64,000 nucleotides of DNA from Pelagomonas calceolata (GCA_918797485.1 CAKKNE010000001.1:4278001-4342000); one strand, 5' to 3'. Shown: positions 16,648-26,887, numbered from the stretch's first letter. Notes: generated from the letters alone by a model not told the origin. Numbers and translations: made by a program.

Positions 16648-18547
16648 ATGAGCGCCCAGCTGGACCTCCCCCTGAGCCAGGTCTTGGTGTTCGAGAAGAC
16701 CGGCCGGGTACTGTGGAGAAGAGGCGCCCCGACGCTCAAGGGCGACCCTTTATCGGAACTCGTCGGCGCCTACCTCCTCGAAGAAAAGGGCGGCACGCAG
16801 AGCGCGCGCATCGGGGACCACGCCTTGGACTGGCGTTTTGTGAATGAGGCGGATTTGGTCGTCGTGACGGCGGCACCGGCAAGCATGGAGCTCGACTGGA
16901 CCGGGGACCTGTGCGACAGCGTGAGAAAGAAGGTTGCGGCACTCGCGAAGTCAGGCCACGTGCAGGAGGCCCTGCGGTCGTCCTTCGACCCTACTTTTGA
17001 CGGTCTGGAAAAAGAGTTCGAGGCGCGCTTGCGGATTAGAAGGAAAAAACAACAGGCCGACTTGGAAGCTCGCAAGGCGCGCAGCGCGGAGGCGGCCCAG
17101 CGGCGGGCCGAGGCCGAAGCTGAAGCGGCGGAAGCGGCTGAAGAGGAGGAGGGCGTGCGCGGCCGCGTCCTTCATCAACGATGGCGTCCCCACGCGTCAC
17201 CCGCGCGACGACGTCTCGCCCCCCATACGCCATCGACGCGACGCCTCATCAACGCAGGCCGAGAAGACCGACGAGGACCCCCTCGCCCGCTTAAAAAGAA
17301 GAACAGCCACGAAATCTTCCTCGGGCGGCCGACGGCGCGGCAAGAAGAAGCCCACGGACTCCTCAGAAAAGGCCGGCAAGAAGCCGACGGTCTGGAGAGA
17401 TGGTTCCCAGAGGAACAAGAAGGCTACGGCCGCCGAAGTCGCGGCGCTAGATCGAAGTGGCGCCCATGGCGACGCGGCGGCGCAGCAGGCGGCCCAGGAT
17501 CGGCACCTCGAAGAGATGCGCGGCACTTATTTAGCGAATGAGGGCGAGAAGGCCGCCTGGGACGAGGAGGAGGAGTTATTGTTAGAAGACGAGAGCGACG
17601 ACGAGGCTGCTCCGAAATCTTGGTTCGGCAGAAATGTGGGCAACTTACTGAACAACGTGGCTGGCAGTCAAACATTGACAAAGGAGGAGATCGAGCCCGT
17701 CATGGCCGATCTGAGGAAGACTTTGCTAGAAAAAAATGTCGCGGTCGAAGTGGCCGATGCCGTCACAAAAAGTGTGGCCGATTCACTCGTCGGTCAGAAA
17801 GTAGAAAGATTCGGACGAGCCTCGACGATGATCAAGCAGGCTCTAGCCGCAGCAGTGGAGCGTGTCCTGACACCGAAGCGCTCGACGGATGTGCTACGGG
17901 AGGTGCTAGATGCCAAAAGGAAGGGCAAGACCTACTCTATAGTTTTTGTGGGCATCAACGGCGTGGGCAAATCTACATCTCTCTCAAAGGTAGCCTACTA
18001 CCTCAAGGAGCACAACATCGACGTGATGATTACGGCCTGTGACACGTTCCGTTCTGGGGCCGTGGAGCAACTACGGTCCCACGCGAAATGCCTGGATGTG
18101 GAGTTGTTCGAGAAGGGCTACCTGAAGGATCCCGCGGACGTGGCTCGGGCATCTCTCGTACATGCCAAACAAGCGAAGAAGGATTGTGTATTGATAGACA
18201 CCGCTGGCAGAATGCAGAACAACGATAAGTTAATGAGGGAGTTAGCTAAATTAGTGAGTGTCAACACGCCGGATCTCGTGCTCTTCGTCGGCGAAGCTCT
18301 CGTAGGAAACGATGGGATCGATCAATTGAACATGTTCAACAAGTCGCTGGCGCAGTTCTGTAGCGATGGTCGGACGATCGATGGATTGGTGTTGACGAAG
18401 TTCGATACCATAGATGATAAAGTAGGGGCCACCCTCAGTATGACGTACAAGACGGGCCAGCCCATCATGTTCATCGGCGTCGGCCAGAAGTACACGCACC
18501 TCAAGAAGCTCTCCGTGAACGCGGTCGTGAACGCGCTGTTCAAGTGA
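16648..18547 (+). CDS. SRPRA: Signal recognition particle receptor subunit alpha
   Basis: Two exons, 16648..17154 and 17258..18547, give 598 residues. Residues ~1-130 are the SRX (longin-like) domain that binds the beta subunit (QVLVFEKTGRVLW; SELVGAYLLEE; LDWRFVNEADLVVVT). A charged linker is followed by the N domain (LLNNVAGSQTLTKEEIEPVM) and the GTPase G domain: GINGVGKST (401-409), ITACDTFRSGAVEQL, DTAGRMQNNDKLM and TKFDTIDDKVGA, ending GVGQKYTHLKKLSVNAVV. It docks ribosome-SRP complexes at the ER. The closest relative is cytoplasmic SRPRA, not plastid FtsY, because of the SRX domain and the TKFDTIDDKVGA block. Confidence 0.93.
17155..17257 (+). other. SRPRA intron with introner-like core
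   Basis: GT at 17155 and AG at 17257 join GAG GGC to GCC GAG AAG (phase 0) and fuse two frames that both belong to SRPRA. The 103-base intron holds CGATGGCGTCC and CGCCATCGACGCGACG as a near inverted pair, plus CATCAACG twice. It looks like a decayed introner without intact termini. Confidence 0.8.
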
Positions 18548-18555
18548 CGCTCGGC

Positions 18556-18681
18556 GATGGCGTCTCGAGTGGTAAGAGTGACTAGGGTTATCTACTACCA
18601 CGGCCGGTGGCGAGGCGTCGATGATGATGGCGTGGCGATGAGTAAGAGTAACTTACTAGGGCTACCTACCACGGGCCGGTG
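18556..18681. repeat. Imperfect tandem duplication at the 3' end of the ankyrin gene
   Basis: Copy 1 at 18556..18609 and copy 2 at 18625..18681 share GATGGCGT, GTAAGAGT, TAGGG, TACCACG and GCCGGTG in order. Copy 2 includes the last codons and stop of the ankyrin gene (minus strand), so its 3' end has been duplicated toward SRPRA. The GATGGCGT part resembles the introner core. Confidence 0.5.
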
Positions 18682-19883
18682 TGCCAGTGGGTGTCGTCGG
18701 GACCGCCGCAGCCGCTACTGTTCGGGGTTCTGATCCTGTAGTAGCACTGCCAGAACGAGAGGACGTTCCAGGCGACGCCGTTTGGCAGACCAAACACGAA
18801 TCCGAGGATGGCGTTCGACGTCTTCGCGCGTCTCTTGAGCGCCAGCGCCCGGAGAACGAGGATCTGCTTTCGCGGCCGCACGAAGCACGCCTTGTATGCG
18901 GCGCTGCTGTTCATGGACGAAGGCGCGGAGCTCGACAGGGCGAAGGCATACGATCCGCCGCCGGCCGCTCTCACCTCTCGGACCAAAATACTGCACTTTT
19001 GCCAGACGGCGAGTTGTCGCGTTTCGAAGGCTGCCTTGTCTAATCTCCACTCTGCCGTCTTGAGGTTCCAATGGTCGTCCTCCTCATTGGTGCAATTATC
19101 TAACGACGCGCCGGCGAGCAGCAACGCCCGGCAGACAAACTCCAGCCCCCGAAATTGAGTGTCCCTGGAATTACGTCCTTCCATTAGGGTCAGGAGTTCG
19201 CCCAGAGGCGAATATCTTTTCGCCGTTGGATCATCTGGATAGTATTTGGAAGGGATAAGTGCGTTGACCTCGGCGCCGCCGGCAATGAGCAGCATGATTA
19301 TCTCGTGCTTGTTTGCAGTGAAGTTATACGATGGCGAATACATGACTTCGTGACTCGTGCACGCAAAATCCAGCGGCGACCACCCATCCGCGTTTCGTAT
19401 GGTTGGATCGGCGCCGCACGCCAGCAGCCAGCGAACGAGTGCCACGTGGCCGCTGTAATAAGCAGGCGAATGCGCGACCAGGGCCAGCAGCGTGTGGCCT
19501 GAAACGGGCTCCGCACCTACGCGCTTCGCGAGATACGGTTCCGTGAGCGTGAACGTCTCGTTTATGTCGCGCGGTCCCGTGGCGTCGAACCAAGCTACCA
19601 CCGCGTCCTTGTCTCCTTCGTTGAAGAGTTTCTTGAAGACGTCCACGGGGAGCCCCGGACCGCCGCTGCTCGAGAGGCCCAACTTCTCCAGCTTACGCGG
19701 TGGCGGTAATCTCATGTGGGCGGCGCGTCGCTTACGCTCCCGCTCGGCGCGTGCAATCTCGTCGACTTCTAGGGCGCGGAGCTCGTCGACGACGCGGGCC
19801 TCAGCAGTTTCATTGTTTTCAGTCTCCATCGAATTTTGGCTTGAGGATCGGTACTTCAGGCGATATGCGTCGGCCGGTCGCAT
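18666..19883 (-). CDS. Ankyrin-repeat protein
   Basis: 405 residues from the ATG at 19883 (MRPADAYRLK). The ATG at 19829 (METENNETAE) is an alternative. The frame stays open further up through the dyad motif, so I did not extend it. An N-terminal charged helix is followed by ankyrin repeats: SGHTLLALVAHSPAYYSGHV, LVRWLLACGADPTIRNADGW, IIMLLIAGGAEVNALI and VCRALLLAGASLDNCTNEED. The C-terminus has a conserved-looking block LVLRALALKRRAK and VFGLPNGVAWNVLSFWQ, which resembles the end of the other ankyrin protein here (LRRHVAPRAPDDVLHVIMSF), suggesting a lineage family. Function unknown. Confidence 0.75.
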   Translation of the reverse strand: MRPADAYRLKYRSSSQNSMETENNETAEARVVDELRALEVDEIARAERERKRRAAHMRLPPPRKLEKLGLSSSGGPGLPVDVFKKLFNEGDKDAVVAWFDATGPRDINETFTLTEPYLAKRVGAEPVSGHTLLALVAHSPAYYSGHVALVRWLLACGADPTIRNADGWSPLDFACTSHEVMYSPSYNFTANKHEIIMLLIAGGAEVNALIPSKYYPDDPTAKRYSPLGELLTLMEGRNSRDTQFRGLEFVCRALLLAGASLDNCTNEEDDHWNLKTAEWRLDKAAFETRQLAVWQKCSILVREVRAAGGGSYAFALSSSAPSSMNSSAAYKACFVRPRKQILVLRALALKRRAKTSNAILGFVFGLPNGVAWNVLSFWQCYYRIRTPNSSGCGGPDDTHWHTGPW

Positions 19884-19959
19884 TGTCAGAAGGTTACTAA
19901 GGCAATATAGACACGCGCGTCTGGCCTCTACGCGTTTGTTTGCCGATGCGATTTTGCCA

Positions 19960-19982
19960 GCTAGCGGCCTGTAACACACTAG
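19960..19982 (+). promoter_or_regulatory. Recurrent CTAG dyad motif, copy d
   Basis: GCTAGCG, GCCT, GTAACACACTAG. It sits in the divergent promoter between the ankyrin gene (start 19883) and the mitochondrial carrier (start 20134), 77 and 152 bases away. Confidence 0.65.
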
Positions 19983-20133
19983 GGATGCTGGCAAGCTCGT
20001 GACAACTGGCTGGATAGCAGCGAGGAAAGTCGTTGCGAGCTAAATCACATCGCTGCGAGCCGCATCGCTGCGAGCCGAACCAGCTGCGGCAATTTCCGTG
20101 CAACAAATTGGAGAGATAGCACAGCGAGCTGCC

Positions 20134-21006
20134 ATGGCTAACAAGCAACAAAAGTCCCTCACCAAAGTAGGACTAGCAGGAGGGATAGCCGGATCAATGG
20201 AAATAGCGGTCACCTACCCGCTCGAGTACGTGAAGACGAACGTGCAATTGCAGCACGGCGCCGCGGGCACCGGCAGTGGATACAACGGCGCTATCCATTG
20301 CTTTCGCCAAACGATAAAAACAAATGGCTTGAGGGGCCTCTACAGCGGCTGCGCGCCGTGGTTCGCGTTCGCCGGGCCCCGGTCGGCCGTCCGCTTTGCA
20401 GCCTTTGAATTTTTGTCAAAAGACGCGCCCAGGACGTCGGGCTGGGACTTTTTATGCGGCTTGGGCGCGGGCGCGTGTGAGGCCGCTCTCTGCCAGACGC
20501 CGAACCAGTCGATACAAATAAAACTGCTACACGACGCCTCTCCAGCAGTCGTAGAGAAGCGCTACTCGCACCTACCTTTCTTCCGGGCCTGTGCGGCGAT
20601 AGGAAGGCACCACGGCATCTTATCATTTTATGACGGCCTGGCGCCGGCCGTGGCGAAGGGCGCGCTCACGAACTGCGTGCGCTTCGTCGGCTATAAGGGT
20701 ATACTGCGGGCTTCCGGGAGAGAAGAAAATGCGTCGGCGATGGAGTCGTTCGGGGCCGGCGCCGTCGCTGGGGCTATATCGGCGGTAATCTCGCAGCCAG
20801 TCGACACGGTCAAGGCGAACATGATGGGCCTCGATCGGGGCGTTTACGCGTCGTCGCTGGACTGCGCGCGCGCCATCGTGAAGGCCGACGGCGTGCGAGC
20901 GCTGTGGAACGGCGGCGGGCCGCGCGTCGTGCGCGTCTTCTTCGAGGTGGGCCTGCAATTCGCGCTGTTCGGGGAGGTGTCGAAGCTCGTCGATAAGTTG
21001 TGGTAA
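20134..21006 (+). CDS. Mitochondrial carrier, tricarboxylate/citrate type
   Basis: 290 residues with three ~100-residue carrier repeats and the PX[DE]XX[KR] signatures: YPLEYVKTNVQ, TPNQSIQIKL (weakened) and QPVDTVKANMMG. After each come the G-containing matrix helices (GLRGLYSGCAPWFAFAGPRSAVRF). FLCGLGAGACEAALCQTPNQ and ALTNCVRFVGYKG are blocks seen in SLC25A1/CTP1 citrate carriers. It should exchange citrate for malate across the inner mitochondrial membrane, by family inference. The ATG at 20134 is preferred over the upstream in-frame codon at 20098 because MANKQQKSLTKVGLAGG matches the family start. Confidence 0.87.
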   Translation: MANKQQKSLTKVGLAGGIAGSMEIAVTYPLEYVKTNVQLQHGAAGTGSGYNGAIHCFRQTIKTNGLRGLYSGCAPWFAFAGPRSAVRFAAFEFLSKDAPRTSGWDFLCGLGAGACEAALCQTPNQSIQIKLLHDASPAVVEKRYSHLPFFRACAAIGRHHGILSFYDGLAPAVAKGALTNCVRFVGYKGILRASGREENASAMESFGAGAVAGAISAVISQPVDTVKANMMGLDRGVYASSLDCARAIVKADGVRALWNGGGPRVVRVFFEVGLQFALFGEVSKLVDKLW

Positions 21007-21016
21007 CATGTATTTC

Positions 21017-23912
21017 TTACAAACAAAACGTGGCGAGCTCCTTCTTCTGGAGTCCTGATTGGGCGATGGCGTTGCCCTTAGTAGCTGGGGCCGCGGCCTT
21101 CTGCTTTGCGGTCGCGGCGACCGCGTCGAAGGGTGCCAGGACCTCATCCACAAACGCCGGCACCAGGTCCTTCTGGTGCTTGAAGTACTTGTGCACGAGG
21201 TGGCGCATCGACAGCGCGTTCTGGGGCGCCCGCGGGTCGTAGGCGACGCCTTCTCTTGTGCGGAGGAATATTGGGTCGCGCGTCAGGCGGTTGATCCAGG
21301 CTATAACTTTCGGGCACTGCTCTTCGATTTTGGTACCGCCGTCCGCGTCGAAGTTCCGCGTCATCATGACCGTGATACCAGCAAGGAAGATAAACCTCCA
21401 ATCGCTCCACCCGGGAGCAGAACCGCCCGAGAGGTAGTCGTGGTCCTGCAGGTACGCATCCAGGAGCTTCAGCCGCTCGACGAACGCCGTCAGCTTCTCC
21501 TCTTTAGCAGAAGCCTTGGCGGCGTCGCGCACATCGCGCACGAGGACCGGTAATGATGCTTGAAAACCAAACCACGGCATCATGAGCCCCGGCATCACGT
21601 CGGCATCCGCAACGGGAAACCCTTCGCCCTTCGACGGCGCCAGCCGCTCCAGTAATTTAGTGGTGTCGATGACGAACTCCGCCGAGCCGTCCGCCTTCTT
21701 TATCAAAGCACAGGGCGTCTCGGCTTTGGCTTCATTTTTTTCCACTAGATCTAAGAACCACTGGGGCTTATCCTCGAGGTCGATCCAGTGGCGCCGGAGC
21801 TTCCATCCAGCTTGAATACAGGCTGCATACACATTATCCGAGAAGATGCAGCTCTCGACGAGCTTGTCGCCTAGTCGGAGACCGCCCGCGAATAAATGAA
21901 CGTCTACATCTTCAAAAGCTAGTAAAGGCGCACTCCCGGAGGCGAACGCGTCGTACGGCGCCAGGACTTCGTCGACGAACGATGGCAGCAGGTCGGCCTG
22001 GTGCTTAAAGTACTTGCCTACCATTTTCTGCATAGCCGCGCAATTCGCGGGCAGCCGCGGATCGAAGTTGAGGCCGCACCGCGCCTTGAGGACGACGGGA
22101 TCCTTGGAGCAGCGCTCGACCCACGCCTTCACGCGCGGGCACTGGCTCTGCACATAGGCCGCACCTTCCGGATCACACACGCGCGAGAACATATCAACGA
22201 ATCCTACAAAGAAGATGTACCGCAAGTCCGACCAGCCGATCTTGGCGCTGTCCGAAAGGTAGTCCCGCCCATCCAGATAGGCGTCGATTGGCCGTAGTTT
22301 GTCCACAAACTTGTCCAATTTCAAGCGACTCTCGGCCCACTTCTCCGCGTTCTGCAGGTCGCGCACCGTGACCTGCGTGGAATGAATTGTTGAGAACACG
22401 CCATCGCCGCGACTCGTGTGATTCCGCGCCGACCGCGACGGGCACGGAAGCCTGATACCCAAACCAGCTCATGAGCATGCCGGGAGAAACGTCCGCCGGC
22501 TCGACGGCCATGCCGACGCCGTCGTACGGCGCCAGCCGCGCCAGCACCTTGGCCGTGTCAGTGACGAACTCGCCGCCCGGCAGTAAAACGCAGGGCGTCT
22601 CGGCCTTGGCGCCGTAGTCGCTGACGAGGTCGAGGAACCACTGGGGCTTCGCCGCCAAGTCGATGAAGTGCCTCTTCACCCTTAGTCCTTTCGCCTCACA
22701 GGCGGCGTACGCATTTTCCGAGAAAACGCAGTTCGGCCGCAGCCGGTCCCCCAGCTTCAAACCACCGCAAAAGACGTGAACATCTATATCGTTGAAGTGG
22801 AGCGACGGCGGCGGGACGTTCGGGTTCGCTGTCGGTGGTGCGGCTACCGACGCGGCGGCCTCCGTGTCGTCGAGGCGGTGAAAATCCAGCACGACCTTGC
22901 CATTTTCATCTCTACGAGTCATCCAGCTGAAGTGCTGATCAAAAATCGCGTCCTTCGCGCAGAGGTACGTGTGCTTGCACATCAAATCATCATGATACAC
23001 CGTATCTCTCCCTAAGACCGTGACGCTCAAGGCGTTCGACTCATCACAAAAAGCCTCGCGATCGAATGTGTCGTCTTTGACGTATTTTCCGAGGGGCGAT
23101 TTTTCGTCGATGACGTGCGAGACCGTCAGGACGCCCGTCATCGCAGAAGACACCGTCTCGAGCTGGAGCTCGTTCTGCCCAATGTAGGACTCGCCTTCTT
23201 GCGTCGCGTGCGGCGTCAGAAATAAGACGCGGATCTCCGGGTGCAAGATGAGGTTACACCGTCGGTTCGCGAGTCGGATGAGCAGGACGCGCTTGCCGTC
23301 GCGCTTCGTGACGCAGAAGTGGCTCGCGAAGACTAATCGACTTCGCGGTTGCTGGAACTTCGAGACGACGACGGCGAAGCAGACGACGTTGAGCATGAGA
23401 CCGAGCGCCATCTGCACGATGCCCGCGAAGTAGGCGCCCTTCGTCGACACATTGACCTCGCCGTAGCCCATCGTCACGACATTAGCCGCAGCATACATGA
23501 TGGCCGTCCACCAGGTGCCCGTGCCGTCGAAGCCGAGGCCTCGCGCGCACAGCAGGTTGACGATAGTCGAGACCAGCACGATTGCAGTGTACGCCGCGAG
23601 CACATGTAGTAACAGCGCCGGCCAATGCAACTTCAGCGTGGAAAAATACAAATCATCAGCGTCGGCAAGCAAGCCGCCGGCGTGGTCGATGGCCGCCTTG
23701 CTCTTCGCGGCGCGCTCCTTCGCTTTCAGGACCTTCGTGCGCTCGCTCGCTTCCCGGTACGCCACGATGCGCTGGCTCATTTGCCGGCGGAGCTGGCCCG
23801 GTCCTGATGAGCTCCTCTTGGCACGCTGCGCGAATGACTTCATCCGTGCTATCGTTTTGAGGCTCGGGGTCGGTTCTTTCGTCTCCTCGGCGGCGGCGAC
23901 CTTGGCCGTCAT
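21017..23912 (-). CDS. Kir-like K+ channel fused to two GST/CLIC-like domains
   Basis: Two exons, 22440..23912 and 21017..22372, give 942 residues. After a basic N-terminus there are two membrane helices (100-122, 158-184) flanking the pore WWTAIMYAAANVVTMGYGEV, with filter TMGYG (147-151). Residues ~190-330 follow the inward-rectifier cytoplasmic domain (SRLVFASHFCVTKRDGKRVL, LIRLANRRCN, LTVSHVIDEKSPL). Residues ~376-575 and ~610-900 are two thioredoxin-fold plus all-helical GST units related to CLIC/DHAR (DVHVFCGGLKLGD, VFSENAYAACEAKG, KPQWFLDLV, AETPCVLL, then FVDKLRPIDAYLDGRDYLSD). The usual CPFS cysteine site is replaced by NCVFS in unit 1 and SCIFS in unit 2. A redox- or ligand-gated K+ channel is an inference. 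Confidence 0.8.
22373..22439 (-). mobile_element. Introner element, 67-base intron in the Kir-GST gene
   Basis: The minus-strand intron runs GTCGCGGT to CACGCAG and restores QASVP-VTVRDLQN in frame (phase 0), aligned with the same place in the second GST unit. The flanks GTCGCGGT (inside the donor) and GTCACGGT (first exon bases) are an 8-base target duplication with one mismatch. Termini CGGCGCGGAATCA and TGATTCATTCCACGCAG-like (plus strand CTGCGTGGAATGA) are inverted repeats. The core GGCGATGGCGTG is present. Confidence 0.85.
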
Positions 23913-24123
23913 CGCGCGGCTGCTCCGACGAGTCGTGCGTTGTCTGTGAGGCTGCCCCGTAGTCCGTTTGTCTGTTCGATCGTCACGGGCTCAGCTTGGG
24001 TCTGCGGCGCTGGGGCGACCGCGCTGTAGACCCGAATATGTCGAGTTGATTTGACTCGATTTGCTCGAACGAGGTCTTGTTTGTTGTTGGCAAGCCTGCG
24101 CACTTCAAATAGAATTCCTAGAC

Positions 24124-25707
24124 TTAAACACCCCGGTCCTCCCCCGGCTCGAGCGTCCGATGAAATTCCGAGAAATCCACGAGACAAGACCCGCCCGGCT
24201 GCCGAAACACGCACGGCGCGAAGTTGTGCCACCACGCGAAGTTCTCGATCGCGTAGGAATGTCTAGCTTGCACTAACCGCGACGTGATCTCGTCGCAGCC
24301 CTCGACGATGGCCACGATCTCGACGTCGCGGTCGAAGAAGAACGCGTCGAGCGCCGCCCGAAACTCCGCGTCCTCGGACGCTGTTGGACCGCGAGCAAAG
24401 TGCGCCTGCCGCCCCGGCGGTGGCGGCGTCGAGGGCTCCTCCTCTTCGGTGTCGAACGAGCCCGAGACGTCGTCGCTCACGTGCGACGCCGAGTGCGTGA
24501 AGGGCGCGAACATGCGCGACTCGACGCTCGGCCGTCGTCGGTGGATGCGCTGTTTTGGAGGAGGTTTGCCGACCTTGTGCGGCGACGGGATCGCGGCCGC
24601 GTTCGTGCGGAAGGAGTCGCCTCGCTCGAACCTAGGTTTGTGGCCTTCGCCGAAGGTGGGAGACGCCATGACGTTCGGCGACAGCCCGCGCCAGCTTCGA
24701 GGCCCCCTTGCACTAATCCACGTCTCCGCCGGGACTAACGGAGACGCCGCGTCCAGTTTATGAACCACGAGCTGCGGCAAAGCCATCAACAGCAGCCCGC
24801 CCGTATCATCTCGAGGTCTTCGTAACTGCATGCGGTGCGCCTGATAATACGCAGCCCCATGCTCGTCGCGCTCGTGCCGCACGGCGAAAACTCGAATTTT
24901 CGCATCCAGGAGGTGGTGCCGTCGCAATTCGCAGACCTGAAACACGAGGTAGTAGGAGCCGTCGACCCTTCGTACTACCGCTTTATCCGAGAACAGGACC
25001 GTCGACTGGCGGTGTCGACCCCGCGTCAGGCGATGGAATATAATCCCAAAGTATAACGACTCAATCACCAGCCCGCACACGACCTGCACGTTGATGATGG
25101 CCAGCGGCTCCCAGCAGTGCCCGAAGAAGTAATCTTGAGTACCATACCCAATCGTCGCCATCGTCTCCAGGCTGAAGTAATAGGCTTCTAATCTATCCCC
25201 AAAATCCATGCCGCATTCATCAGAAAAAGAGAGGTAGCCCACGCCAAACACAAAGACGCAGGCCACGTAGATGATGACCATCAAGAACAGTAACCGTAGT
25301 ATAGGTAAATGTACTATGGTATTAAACCAATCGTCCAAATACATGTGCACCCAGTCGCCGCCCACTCGCTTAATGTTCCATCTTCCAACAGACTGGTGGT
25401 CGTACGAGTCCCGCAACAAAATTCGCGAGCGCCGCTGCGACACCTCGGCGCCTTCCGCGAAAGACCTTCGCCGCGCCTCCTCGCGCTCCCGGATCTCCTC
25501 GTACATCTCCCGTCTCCCTCGCGCCCGCTGCGGCGTCACGGTGCGCCGCATCGAGGCCCAGAGTCGTCTCGCGGCGCCGGCCATGCGCTCGTTCCACGGT
25601 GGAGACTCTATTCGCATCGCCGTGCCGTGTAGCGACGGCGAGCCGTAAGTGGTTGGCGTCTCGAGCGCGGCTTGCCTTAGCGTCTGCGCGCGCGGCGACG
25701 ACGCCAT
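24124..25707 (-). CDS. Inward-rectifier K+ channel (Kir-like)
   Basis: 527 residues from the ATG at 25707. Kir order is clear: slide-helix region NIKRVGGDWVHMYLDDWFNT, M1 (LRLLFLMVIIYVACVFVFG), pore helix EAYYFSLETMATIGYGT with filter TIGYG (185-189), M2 (LAIINVQVVCGLVIESLYFG), then the cytoplasmic immunoglobulin-like domain (VLFSDKAVVRRVDGSYYLVF; CELRRHHLLDAKIRVFAV; LVVHKLDAASPL). The domain is interrupted by a ~130-residue serine/proline-rich insert before DVEIVAIVEGCDEITSRLVQ and SYAIENFAWWHNFAPC. It lies next to, and in the same orientation as, the Kir-GST gene, so the pair probably arose by duplication. Confidence 0.9.
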   Translation of the reverse strand: MASSPRAQTLRQAALETPTTYGSPSLHGTAMRIESPPWNERMAGAARRLWASMRRTVTPQRARGRREMYEEIREREEARRRSFAEGAEVSQRRSRILLRDSYDHQSVGRWNIKRVGGDWVHMYLDDWFNTIVHLPILRLLFLMVIIYVACVFVFGVGYLSFSDECGMDFGDRLEAYYFSLETMATIGYGTQDYFFGHCWEPLAIINVQVVCGLVIESLYFGIIFHRLTRGRHRQSTVLFSDKAVVRRVDGSYYLVFQVCELRRHHLLDAKIRVFAVRHERDEHGAAYYQAHRMQLRRPRDDTGGLLLMALPQLVVHKLDAASPLVPAETWISARGPRSWRGLSPNVMASPTFGEGHKPRFERGDSFRTNAAAIPSPHKVGKPPPKQRIHRRRPSVESRMFAPFTHSASHVSDDVSGSFDTEEEEPSTPPPPGRQAHFARGPTASEDAEFRAALDAFFFDRDVEIVAIVEGCDEITSRLVQARHSYAIENFAWWHNFAPCVFRQPGGSCLVDFSEFHRTLEPGEDRGV

Positions 25708-26167
25708 GTTTCCGAGTGAGTGGGTGGCAGGGTGCTTGTTTGATGCCTTCCAAGCTCCGGCGCTTGCTCGCTTTCGATGCACAGCTGGTAACCGTAGATG
25801 GGAGTGCTGTGACAAGTGTAACCACTCTCTAACCACAAATGCCGGCGAGTTTTGGCCGATTTACTTGCGATTGAGCTGTAACTCGCGGGTTTCACGGCGT
25901 GCGCCGGCGAGCGCTCGAGGGGTACATCTACCGGCCTAGACAGCATTATAAGAGTCGTCGAAATTCAAATCGCGCTCCCCCGTTCTCGCAGCGGAGCAAC
26001 AGACTGTTCAGTCTGCAATTACAATCACCCAAAGCTGCCAGCGAACCACCATTCACGCGCAGCAGCGGTTTGTTACAGCCGCTAAGAATCACCCATAAGC
26101 ACACTACGCATACGGAGCCGCTCACCACCGAGCACAGGCTGCCCCGGTGCACATAGCTCAGAACGCA
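25708..26167. promoter_or_regulatory. Divergent intergenic region
   Basis: 460 bases between the Kir gene (minus) and the rhomboid gene (plus). It is less GC-rich than its neighbours near 25930-26150. I see no gene, dyad motif or introner copy. Confidence 0.35.
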
Positions 26168-26887
26168 ATGGAGCACGCCGCCCACGTCTGGTACCACGAG
26201 CGCGTCGATGGACTAGAGGCGAAAGGGTGGACGCGCACGTCGGTCTTCATGCGCCGCCTGGTCATCGACGCCCAGGCCGTGGTCATCTACATGGCGGTCT
26301 GCGTGCTCATCTTCATGATCGACCTGTTCACGCAAGGGACGGCGGAACGCCTCGCGAGCCCGCCATACCGGTACTTCTACGCCAAGAGCCCGCGGTCCTG
26401 GCTCAACCTGGTCGCGCACGTCGTCGCGCACAAGGACTGGGCGCACCTCAAGACGAACATGATCAACCTGCTGCTCGTGGGGCCGGCGGCGGAACGGGAA
26501 TTCGGCACGCAGCAGGTTGCCATCGTCGGCGTCGTCGTGGCCGTGGCGTCGGCGCTGGCGCACATGGCCTTTGGGCACTCGCACTCGGGCCAACTGGGGG
26601 GCAGCGGCGTCGTCTCGGCGCTGATCCTGCTCAATTCGCTGGGCGCGGCGTCCTCGGGCCGCGTGCCGCTGACATTTCTGCTGACGGCGGTCTTCTGGCT
26701 CTCGGACGAAATCCAGTCCATCCTGACCCGCGACGGCGTGAGCCACGCCGCGCACCTCGCCGGCGCCTTGGTCGGCACCGCGGCCGGCTACGCCATCCAC
26801 GCGGGCCGGGGCCGCGCGAAACGCGACCCGAACCGCCGCGTGAGCGACCCCTTCGGCCGGACGCGGTCGGCGAAGAAGCTGCGCTGA
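26168..26887 (+). CDS. Rhomboid-family intramembrane serine protease
   Basis: 239 residues with six to seven membrane helices. The family signatures are present: AHKDWAHLKTNMINLLLVG with H93 and N97 of the HxxxN motif, the long first loop, LGGSGVVSALILL with catalytic S146 in GxSG, and GVSHAAHLAGALVGTAAGY with catalytic H196. Rhomboids cleave membrane proteins within the bilayer. The C-terminus is basic (GRGRAKRDPNRRVSDPFGRT). Targeting is unclear; no plain mitochondrial or plastid presequence is seen. The ATG at 26168 is the first ATG in frame. Confidence 0.87.
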   Translation: MEHAAHVWYHERVDGLEAKGWTRTSVFMRRLVIDAQAVVIYMAVCVLIFMIDLFTQGTAERLASPPYRYFYAKSPRSWLNLVAHVVAHKDWAHLKTNMINLLLVGPAAEREFGTQQVAIVGVVVAVASALAHMAFGHSHSGQLGGSGVVSALILLNSLGAASSGRVPLTFLLTAVFWLSDEIQSILTRDGVSHAAHLAGALVGTAAGYAIHAGRGRAKRDPNRRVSDPFGRTRSAKKLR

